Shown here piece after piece: positions 53,501-64,000 of a DNA stretch of 64,000 nucleotides (position 1 is its first letter; each line of letters starts with the position of its first letter). The translations under genes and the position numbers were made by a program. The stretch is taken from the NCBI RefSeq assembly GCF_040807025.1, contig NC_090942.1:203228747-203292746 (forward strand), read 5' to 3'. This DNA comes from Struthio camelus (Eukaryota > Chordata > Aves > Struthioniformes > Struthionidae). Below the pieces are notes generated by a model that made no database searches, had not been told where the DNA came from, and saw only the letters and a program-made list of their open reading frames with translations.

Positions 53501-55569
53501 TTACTTAAGTGACAATTTTTTAAGTTCTGGAAACTTTTTTCATTTAAATTGGATGTAGCCAGACCTTCCCATATGAAAGCTTCTCAACAAAACCTCAAAA
53601 TATGTTGGGATCAATTTGTATAAATAACTAAACATACTCTTGTGCAGTATACCGTTAAAATGCACAGTTTAGTTTGCTGTTCAAAGTAAATGAAGGTCTG
53701 TACTGTATCAAAAGTGGAGTTTGTTTTTTATAGCTTAGTGGTTATTGTGTGCGTATGTGCGTGTTACTGCTGTTTTGTTTTTCCTTCTCAGCAAAAGTAG
53801 TCATTCATTTTTTTTTCCACAGGAGGTTGTAGTTAAGCAGTTTTGTAAAGAAAATTCTGCTTGTCTTTCTTTAGTTCTCTCCAGCTACTTTCTTGAAGAG
53901 TGCTAAAGAAGACCTAAAAGCTGTAAATGCAGTATTTGTATGTAAAGGCTGTGACCTACAAGAAGAACTCAGCTTGTATTGAGGAAAAAAAAAAGCAAAA
54001 ATTAAAGGAACTCTTCTGTTTCTTGATTTTTTTTTTTTCTTTTTTTTAAATCCAGTACAACTTTAAATTTTCAGCTTAGTTGAAGAACCATCGTGGACAA
54101 TAAACAGTGTAAAGCATATAAAATTACTTTTCCTAGAACACAATGTTTGCTTTTATTCTGAATATGCCTGTTGGGTGGAATGTTCCTACTCAATCTCCCA
54201 GAAAAACATTGTAGGAAATTGCTGACATACTTTTTTCCCAGCTGCTGTTAAATTTGGAAAACTAACAATGTCATATTGCCAAATGGTGTTGCATTGTTTT
54301 TCTTTAATTTTGAGATTCATGTTCTTACTTTTTTTTAAGCCTTAGAAGTGCAAAATGAAAAATACAAAGATTTCTGTGCACCAGAAATGATGCATGTGTG
54401 CTAATAAGCGAGCAGACTTTGTATAGCAGTAAGTAGTGGATTCTTCACATGAACACCTCTATAAAAAGCAGTGTACTTTCATCTGTCAATATGCCATCTG
54501 TTTGCCGTATGTTCTATCACGGTACCTCATTTTCTTTTCTGAGGGAGAGGTTCCTTGACGACATTGTTCATTGAAATGCCAGCAATGTGATTAAGATACA
54601 TTGTCAGAAATAATGAAATGGAGTCGGATCCCTTGATGTAGAACCTTTCAAGTAGTATGTAATATTTTGCTACTTCTGACTTTTTCACTGCGCTGTGTGC
54701 TCATTTTCTGTAGTGGTGATAAGAGGTACAGTTTTCAGTATTTCATAATACTGATGCCAACAACAAACAGATACAGTGATTATACTGAGCGTCCTTACAC
54801 GGTTGGATCTTTTAGGGCAAGGATTTGGGAGAATGTAGTTCGGGGAGTAGTAGGGCATCTCAGTCTTCCTTATCCCCTAGTTCCTAGTTAATTTGTTCTT
54901 ACTAGGGATCAGGGACTTTCCCTTGCAGGGCCCCTCCTCGTGGCAGAGTCTACAGAGTGAAGTTACACAGATGGTCCTGGGTGCTTTCTCCTTCCCACAG
55001 CGTGGGAGCTAAGTAACATCCTCCTGGCATCACTTCCAGGACCCACAGATCCCACATGTAGAACTACTCTGCACTGCCCCTTCTGAGGAGGAAAGGAAAA
55101 GGGAATGTTTCTACTCCCTCCGTTGCTGAATTGCTACAGTACAGGGGCTGGGCGTAGCTTTTAATATGGAGTTAGAGGGTGAAAGGTAACGGGAGGTTGG
55201 TACAGAGTGAGTCTGGGCCAGGCTGTGTAGAGCTGAAATTCTCAATGTGGTGCTAATACGATGGAGTCAAAGCCTTGCGTATCGTTTTGTAGTGTGTGAT
55301 TGCATATCACCTCTATAAATTCATGTTAAGTACCTCTGTTTCTGGTTATCAGAAATACCCAGTTGACTTAACTAATAGACTACCATGATTAGATTTAAAA
55401 GTTGCTTGCAATTCTTTGAAGTGAATTGCCATTCTCACTTAATGTGTTTCTTGTCATCCTGGAGACCATATCTGAGCTGTTATTTTGCCACTTCAGACCT
55501 GGAGATTGTCAAGTTTTCCATCACTTCATACTCGATGGACACTTCAGCCATTTAAAGTTACTGTGAATG

Positions 55570-55645
55570 TGTTTAGCAAAAGCGAGTTAATAGAGGTGGT
55601 ATCCTTTACTGGACCAACTGCTATAACTGGAAAGACTATGCATAT
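55570..55645 (+). repeat. Old amniote interspersed repeat fragment
   Basis: The phrase AATAGAGGTGGTATCCTTTA followed by CTGGACCAACTGCTATAACTGG is a diverged form of a sequence that recurs in reptile and bird genomes, written GGTGGGTGAGGTAATATCTT then TTATTGGACCAACTTCTGTTGG. The family name is not certain to me, and only this short part is recognisable. Confidence 0.5.
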
Positions 55646-58600
55646 TTTTGGTCATATGAGCACTTAGATGAGAAATAAAAGTCCGTGACTAGCTTCATAA
55701 TAAGAAGATAACGTGCTAGTGACACCCCTGCCTATACATCACCTGAATAAGTTTTTGTATTCAGATATTTGGCTGAATGTGAGAAACTTCAATTAAAGGC
55801 ATTTCATTTGTGCAGGAAAATTGTCCTTTATTGAGTTTTGAGTCTGCAGTCTTTCTATTTAATGTAACACTTCTGCAGTAGGAGCAACAGGAGAGGAGAA
55901 AGGAGATTTATTCTATAGTTTGTTCTACTATATTTTTTAATTATGTTTCCACTTATGTCTTTTTTCCAAATGAAATGGGTTATTTCATTTCAGTGTTCCG
56001 TCATAGGAGGACTTTTCCGTGCCTCTGATTGTTCTCCCCACTGTCTTTAAAAAATTACTATAATCTCTTTGAGACAGGATAACCAAACCAAAGCAAAATA
56101 TTCCAGGCAATGTTATGCTCCTGAGGAGTGGTAGACATTGTAGATAAGGTTTTGGAACTGATACATGCAAAAGGCAGTGCATAAAGCATCCTGTGTTATT
56201 TCAGTGGTCTGAAAAATGTTATTTTTCACAGTAAGTATTTACAATAGCATAATTCATTTTCCGTTACTAGTAAAATAAGTGTCTGTAAAATGTTCAACAT
56301 TCAAAGAAATTTTTGTTGAAAGCAATTTACCTACCATATAAGCAACCTCTTAGTGTTAAAACAATGCTTTGACTAGAGGCTAAGTAGAACTGCTTAGTAT
56401 GGTGGTGTGGTAATCATAAATGTTCAGAAATGATAATTCAGGTCTTAAGATTGGACTGACTGAAAATGTTAAGGTTCTTGTTTATGATCATGTGGATTCT
56501 TGTCATTGTTCTTTTTTAATCTCTAGGATTCACGCTTCCTTTCCTAATTGTAGGGGCTAGAAATTTGTCCATGAAAGTTGAGATACTTTCTCGGTATTAA
56601 AACAAAAATATGACTTCATTAAAATCAGATGCTTTACTAATACACATGATGAAGCTGATGAATATTTGTGATACAGCAGCGTCAATATATACACACCTTT
56701 TTATATCATTGATTTGAGCATCAAGAGTAGCAAGAGTTTTGATGAGTCCTTTGGTGGTTTTAGTTAAATCTCAGGGTGAGAAACTTATGAGTTATTGCAG
56801 TGCCGAGTGGGACTGCTTACCATAATGAAAAACAAGCCTGCACCAATAGGAAATGGGCGCAGTGCTATAAAAATGACGACTGATTTCAGCTTCTAGACTT
56901 CCTAGTTGGTCACCTGTTTCATATGCCGTCTCCTTTCCCTGTGGTCCTTATGGCTTATTTTCTTGATTTCTTAGACTGAGGGTTAGTAACCCTCAACTTC
57001 TAGATGGAAAGAGGGAGAGGATTGCTCTCCCCACAGAAGAAACTAGAGAAAATGTAAGTTGAAAATGGGAGGGCGAGGAAAGGTGGAGGAGACATAGCAA
57101 TTTTCTTTACATGGAAACAAGTTATTTAACAAATATTATAATCTTTGATTATCTTTTTGTCTGTTACTGATGTGCGATGTCTTGCACATTGAGATCTTTG
57201 TTAATGACAGGATTCTCAGGCACCACAGCAAAACAGGTATTATAAGCGTGTCTTTCCTGAGCCATTAATGCTGGGTTGAGTTTTGCTGGAGGAGTGAAAG
57301 CTCTCCCTTTTATGCGTGCATGTAGTATTTCAGTTCAGTTTTTCCAGTTCTCATTCTGACCTGAATGGGAATACCTGTATTCATAATGCAAAGTTTGGTA
57401 TGGAATTTTAGCTGGATTGTGTTAAGGATAACAAGGCCACCCCTGATCTTTATGACAGGTATGCTAGGAAACACCAGGCATCCGCCTGCACATACAGAAA
57501 GCTTCAGATTTCCCTGTAGTAGTAAGTTTGCTGGGAAACTGTCTTTTTTTTTTCCCCCCATTAAAAACAAAGCAATTTGTTATGATGTACACAGTTGATA
57601 GGAATTCATCTGTTTTGGCAAAATACTTATCAGGAAGTTATCTCCTGTCAAAGCAAGAATTGGAGAGAGACCCTTTTTCAGAATAAGGAGAACCTGAAGG
57701 TTGAGGTTTGACATATTTAGGTTCAAGTTCATGCTCCAGGTGAAGCGCAACACAAAGTTCAACCTGCATCTTTCATATCACGAGTAAGTGTCTTATCACC
57801 CAGCTTATAGGTGTTCTGGGATGTGCCTTTCTTTGGTGGGCCCCAGGGTTTTTAGTTAGTTAAAGTAGAACAAAAAAATGCTCGAATGTTCTGAAACTGG
57901 AATCTTTATTTCCTGCCAGCCCAGTCAGTTCAGGACTTAAAGCAGTCTTATATTAAGGACATTTTATAAAGACAGAAGGCTTTCTGGAGATTTTTTTTTT
58001 TTTTTAAGTAAACATATTTAGATTCTCATGGTACTGTGTATCTGTGGTAAAAATACAATTCTTATAGGACCTGATTCTTGTAGGGCCTGAATACAAGATA
58101 CAGAATTTGAAAGATACCCAAGCCTGGCTTGAAAAACAGTGTATATCTGGGTACAGCAAATATTCGTAAGTGAGGAAAAACAAATCAGTTTTGAAAGAAA
58201 ATCTATCACCAGCTTTATCTATTCTGTAGTTTGCCAAGAACTTCCTGAGAAAGAACTAAATTTATTTGGAGACTTATAGTCAAAAGAATTGTTTTTATGG
58301 AGCATTTAAAAGGTTCATGCACAGATAACTTTGTATACAAAGTTCAGAGGGTTCAGTGTAACTCACGTGAGCATCTGTGTGAACTATATCATTAGTTTAA
58401 TTTGCCTGTTTTTAAAAACAGTATTAGGTTAGAGGTGGAAAGATAACGTAATAATTTACAAAGTGCTAAACTGGGTTTAAAATCCTCCTTAATGGTAGAG
58501 CCTGAAGTATATATCTCAGTTGTGTTAAAGATACTAAAGTTAAAAATAAAGGGGAGGAGGAAAGGCATATCTGTGGTGTCACCGAGGCATGTGGTAAGTT

Positions 58601-61079
58601 GATGTATAAAAGGAATGTAATGGATATATTTGGATTCCATCCAATGTTGCTGGACACAGGCATTCTATCTAGGCACATTCCCGAGCATTAAGCGCAATCT
58701 CTTCCCAAAGCGTAGTGATCCTTCTGCGTGATTCATCTTCCCTGCAGTCTGTTCAGCCAGAGGCTGGGCGTGTAGCTTAGCTGATTTCATTACCGATGTA
58801 ATTTCAATAGACCTACTTTTCCAATTCAGAGCAGTGTTTGTCTTCTAAACACTTATGAACAGGAAGTTGTATTGGAATATGATATGCAGGCAGTGTCTTC
58901 CTACTTGCTGTAACTTTGAATGGGGTATTTTCATCTGTTGTCTCTAACAGAGATGTTCCTGATCAAAACTTACCGTTGTAAACAAATTATGATGATGAGT
59001 TTTTTGGAATGTGTTTGTTAGTTTCATTTTTTTTTTTTAATTTATAAGCATTGTTAGTTTTATACCACAAAATTTAGCAGTGGAGGGGTTTCTTTTTTAC
59101 ATATCTATCATGTTAGCAATTTGGTGGGGTACTGTAGCTGTTTGCTGCCTTATAAGCAACGTTTGGGGAAAAAAATTGTGAAATACATTTTTGTGAGCAA
59201 AAATTACCACAGCAGAAAACACAAAGAAGAGGAGAAGGAAAAAGAAATTCTTCTTTAGTGGAAGTCATCTGCATTATTTCAGTACTTAAGTAGTTAAGTG
59301 CTACAATAAAACTCACTTCCCAAAGGTGCCCAAGATGGAAGTTTTCCTCCAGCAGACTGAGAGAAGCATCGCTCTCACTTCTCCTCCTGTCTAATTTGCC
59401 TCATTTTTCCTTTTTTCTTGCCGTTTTAAAATGATATGAACTAGACATCCAACTCCCTGTTACGTCTTTAGAATTATTACTCTAGGAGAAACGCAGAAGT
59501 GTTGCAGGCCTCTGCTGCGGACCACTCGCCGACTGAGCTTGGGGCTGTCGCGTGCTGGGAGGCTGCTGCGGTGTCGGGCCACGCGAGGCAGCAGGGCAGC
59601 ATTGGCACCAAAAGGATTGCCTGCTGCTCCGTCCTGTGCTCAGAAGGATGTGCGAGCTCAGGTTTCCTTTAGCAGTGTGTATGTACCATCTTAGGAAATC
59701 AAGTCCTGCAAGGTTGCCCTATCTACCAGTATTATTTGACCACTCGTTTTATGGGATGGCCGGAGCAAGCCTGAATGTGTAGAAAGTAGCTTTGTGAGTG
59801 AGTTTGTATGCAGCCCGCTTATAAAAAAAAAGACATATTATGAAAACATTTAACAAAGGTATAAATTTTTGTAATATTACAGCTTTTAATACCAACCTAT
59901 CATACTAACAGCTATGATTACTTTTCATTGTTAATGAAAAGCTGTTTTGTAACAAGAAGCTTCAGATGAATGTCAGGCTGGGCTGAAATTAATCTAAAAG
60001 ATTATTAATATGCTCAAGGTAACTGTGACCTGCACTTTGTTGAGACTTTGTGCCTTGCAAATATAAAATGACTTGCACTTCTAGTGAGTGTTATATTCAC
60101 TTTTTGAGAACCTAATGGCCAAAATCTTTTTTGAAATAGCTATTTTTCTGAAATAATGATAGAAATTAATCCATAGTCAAAGGTGTATTACTGCAGACTA
60201 AGCTTGTTAAGTTAAGCTCTTTGATTTAGCTTTAACTTCTCTTGCCTCCTTAGAAAATCTTGCTGCTCTCAAAATGCTGGCATAACATTGTCTCTAGTTG
60301 ACGATGCAAAGCATTGAAATCACTGAACAGTGGAAAGTATACGGCAAAGATGGCTTTTCTGCTCTAGCATTAGCAAAAACAGTACATTGAAGTCTCTCCT
60401 CCTTCTCCATCCCTATTACCTTACTCGAAAAGAAACAAAGATTCAAAAATTTGTGTTTAATTTGATGCAGTCATTTAACATTCACCATGCTGCTGTACCA
60501 AAGCTATTTAAGCCTGAGACCTAAATAGCTATTCACAGCTGCTGCCAATTTATACCCTGATGATGGTTAGAGCTGCTCACCCTAACACTGGAGAGACTTC
60601 TTTTAAATATAGTATTTTGACTAACTTTAAACACTGTGTTTCTTGGTAAGATTCTGTACCACTGTTCTCTACCCTTGTCTAACCCTGTTCTTATTTCGTA
60701 CGTTTAGCAGAACTGACACTAAGCTCATCTCTGCTAAACGTGGGGAGACATAATCACTTAATGTGACAAACACATTTTTTAGAACAAATGGACCTAACTC
60801 ATGAAACATAACATGAAATAGTATAAAACAGCCTTGCACTAGACAAACTGTTCTGCAAACAGGAGAATCATGTTTGGAAGGTATACATAGAGTGAGTTTG
60901 CATGTGCCTTTGATTCTTGCTGATTATGGACTTTTTTGGTGTTGTAGTTGAACTATTCTGTACCTGCTTTTAAACTACACCTTTTTGTTAGCTTTTATTG
61001 GGCCTTCCCAAACATTAATAGTGTTTTGTAGCCAAAGAAAAATGAATATAAAGCTAAACCAAAGGCAAAGGTGTTTTTT

Positions 61080-61099
61080 AAAAAAAAAAAAAAAAAAAA
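61080..61099. repeat. Poly-A run (20 bases)
   Basis: Twenty consecutive A in MICU2 intron 1 are preceded by a short T run. It may be the tail of an old retroposed sequence, but nothing recognisable precedes it. Confidence 0.9.
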
Positions 61100-64000
61100 G
61101 AAAGTAGCAGAGAGATTTTCCTCCTCCCTGTCTTAGCTCTGTTATCGATCTATTCCGTGATCGTATCAAAATAAAGATAAGAAGAAAATAAATATCTGAA
61201 TCTTATGTTTGTGCTCTTGTGTAGTGTAGAGTGGGAAAACGGCCCACTGGAACTTTTGACCTGGTTCTTTCATCTTATATAGGAATTTTCTAATTCTTTC
61301 TTCCAGTTCCCTCTTATGCTGCCTACCTGTGAGACACAGCCTTAGCCTCCTTCCTTCCACTTTGAATTTCTGATCTCTTGTTCTCTGTGCATTTTGATTT
61401 AAAACAAGCATTTATTTGAAGAGTGAAGAGTAGTATCCTGTTCTGAAACTAAAAAATAATTACGATAAATAGATAATAGATAAAGAGATAATGGATTTTC
61501 TTTCTATAGAAAATAATATAGCTTAATATTACTTTAAACAACTGAAATGTACACTCAGAATTCTATGTTATAGCTAAAGCAATTAACTCTGTAATTCTTG
61601 TTACTAAATCTTACAAATAATGCTGTGCCAATCAAGTTGTAGCGGTGCGATTTACAGGTCCGATAGTATGCAGAACCGTAAACTTCAAACTTCTAATTAT
61701 AAAAGAAAGGATAATGAAATTTTGTGTATCTAAGTAGTATGTAAGCTCACACACAGAAAATGTTAATTGGAAGGGAATTTTCCTTCTTAAGAGTTATTTT
61801 AATTGCATTAACACTGAAAGGAATTGCACTTTCTGTTAAGTGGCTTTCTGTAATGCATTAGAGTTTTCTAGCTACTATATGAAAGATGACTCGAACTTTC
61901 CTCAGTAGACGCTTTGATGACTAGCTTGAAGCCATTTTGTTTTAAGGGATTAATATTTAGACATAACATTAGCTGTGGGGGTAATTAACAAGTTTAGAAT
62001 AATTAGTGAATAAAATCGCAAAATTTGCGTTGCCTAATACCAAATTCTAAAGCTTTTTTAAAAAGTTTTTTGCCAGTTAAAATGTTAAACTGATTTTATT
62101 TCATGAGTAGGATGCGGAAAGATTATTTCTCGCTTAGTTTCTTTGTAAGCTGCATTTGACTTAACGTTTAATTGAACTCAAGCCTGCATTTATAAGTTAT
62201 TCTTTTCTCTAAAGGGGTGCACCAGTGGTTCTAAAAAAAACTTGTTTAAAATAGCTTATTTTAAAACCATTTAACATTTTATTTTGTGATTGGATTTGCT
62301 GCTTTTTATAAGAATTAAGTATTTCTTTTTACAGTGTGTGTGCAAGAGTATGGTATGTAAACAATTTATGAATACAAAAATCTAGACATATTTTATTAAA
62401 AAAAAAAACATACATCTAGATTTGTTTCATTAATACATGAGCTTCCTTTAGAGGAATCCCTTAAGTATAGTTGATAGTCATATAGTTGTAAATGTATTCA
62501 TGATCGTTGTATTATTATTTAGTATATTAAATGTAGGCCTTAAAATGGGATACATCTTAACCTGATGCCGTAAGCCGTAGATTCTGCATGCAGATAACAG
62601 TAATATGCATTCAGCTAAACAGTATGGTCCTTCTTTGTTGGAAAATTTTATTTTGTCATTTTGTGACCAGTTCCTAGCTGAAGCTCTCCATAAGTTAGAA
62701 AAGAAACAAATTAGTCACTGAGCTGCTGGTAACAGTTAGGTTGAATTGTATTTATATCAGTTTTGTTCTGAAAAGAGATCCTCACAAGGGTGAATAAAGC
62801 CCTTTGACTGGAATATCAAATGCTTATGTCTTAGTTAGCATGCTCTATTTACATTTGAATTGAAGGAAGTTGATAACGTTTACATCTGAGAAAAATTTGA
62901 ACCACAGCAGATATTTTTAAGCATGGCAAATTATACCTATCTTTCTATAGTTTGCTATTCCTCCAAATTCATAATTGTAATTAGGAAGTTCCTTTCTGAA
63001 CTTGGAAATCCTTATAAAAAATGGACATTAGTAACTAAAATGGGAGCGACATCCCAAAGCTTCTGATCTCCAGTGTTAAATCTTTTGAAGTGGCAAAAAT
63101 AATAGCTTAGAAAAACTTGACCAAAGATCACTTTAAGAAAAATGGATGTAATAAGTGGTTGCTTAATTGACGTGTGACCTGTAAGGTTAGAGATGCCAGA
63201 CGGCAAAAATACAGTGGAGAAGCTAGGCTAAGCTTTATTTAAATAATGCTTCCAAATGCTATTATACATTCAGATTATAATCAAAATGACCATTTTATCT
63301 AAAGACCAAGTAGAGACCATAAGAACTGGTAGTTCATAGTTAACAGTAAATTGCTCTGGCTGTTGCTGGGCCCAGCTAATTGCTTTCCTTTCTATGCTTT
63401 CTACTAAGCAAAGAAAACAAAACTGTGGCCCAACTTGGTAATGGCGAGGTGCTTTCAGGAAGAAGATGATTATGCTCCTTGAATACTGCTGGGTGTGGCA
63501 AAGCCTGTAGTATTTATTTGGGGATCTTTTTCTCATCCTGTACTATTTATTGACCATTTGAAGGTTGCTTTGTTTGTAGTATGCTTTTAATTTCTATCCA
63601 TAAATGAAGTAAATTGTGATGTGTTTTTCAGTCTTGTTTTGTCAATCTCATAAGTTTTGTCATACTTCTAAAGAAATTTGTGAGTTTTTATTATGTCATG
63701 CTTTTTAAGAACTTATAGTTTATCACAGAAATTTTACTTTTTCTCATTTACTCTGTATGTGTCTGTACTTGATACCTGCATCTCAAAAAGGATAGTCTGA
63801 TGATTACTAACATTATAATAGCATTGTTATGTGATGTGATGGCTGGTAGCAGTTGTAGGGGGAGATACTGTTCTCTGATGTGTTAATCCTGTGTTATGCC
63901 TGGCCATTCACGGGCCATTCACTTAATCTTCATTACTGATCATTAATCTTCCATGTCATACTGTCTTTGAATCTTTTGCCTGTGATCATTCCTTATTTGA

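Larger units (their letters stand above)
41585..64000 (+). other. MICU2: MICU2 intron 1, partial
   Basis: From the GTAAGG donor to the end of the window no MICU2 exon was recognised. The next exon should begin with the equivalent of KNVEHGIIYIG, and no such peptide was found on the plus strand by reading. The sequence is AT-rich with short T, A and C runs (for example 47523-47536 and 61080-61099), a TA-rich stretch near 51700-51840, and one recognisable old repeat near 55.6 kb. No open frame longer than about 140 codons occurs and none looks protein-like. Confidence 0.75.

Noticed and set aside
41585-64000. MICU2 exon 2 or later exons
   Set aside because: T-rich acceptors such as those near 45215, 52157 and 53820 are not followed by any MICU2-like peptide, so none is called.

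Overview
The window looks like vertebrate nuclear DNA, most likely from a bird. It is AT-rich non-coding sequence with a few sharp CpG-rich islands, split exons with GT-AG borders, and CR1-type LINEs. The best preserved CR1 copy has the wording typical of avian CR1 ORF2. The bird assignment is an inference from repeat content and from the gene pair; no species is claimed.

Two protein-coding genes can be supported, and they point away from each other. On the minus strand are the first two coding exons of FGF9 (exon 1 at 8946-9222, exon 2 at 1836-1939); the last exon must lie to the left of position 1. On the plus strand is the first coding exon of MICU2 (41360-41584); the remaining exons lie to the right of 64000. 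The same two genes are head-to-head neighbours on human chromosome 13q12, so this is a conserved vertebrate arrangement. FGF9 encodes a secreted growth factor and MICU2 a mitochondrial calcium-uniporter regulator. Nothing in the sequence suggests that they work in one pathway.

Layout: 1-1835 FGF9 intron 2 (partial, with an old repeat); 1836-1939 exon 2; 1940-8945 intron 1, which holds two CpG islands and several simple repeats; 8946-9222 exon 1; 9223 to about 10930 leader and upstream CpG island; about 10930-40790 intergenic DNA with old CR1, MIR-like and other repeats, an isolated GC-rich block (15.7-16.8 kb) carrying a CTCF-like motif, and a CR1 copy with reverse-transcriptase coding remnants (32.9-34.5 kb); about 40800-41740 CpG-island promoter and exon 1 of MICU2; 41585-64000 MICU2 intron 1, long and largely featureless to the eye.

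I found no sign of an undescribed biological system. The most useful leads are the compact NRF1/ETS/YY1 motif set at the MICU2 start, two unexplained CpG islands inside FGF9 intron 1, a CTCF-like site between the genes, and an NR5A1/ERR-type motif just upstream of the FGF9 start codon. Repeat names rest on recognition of familiar sequence, not on a database search.
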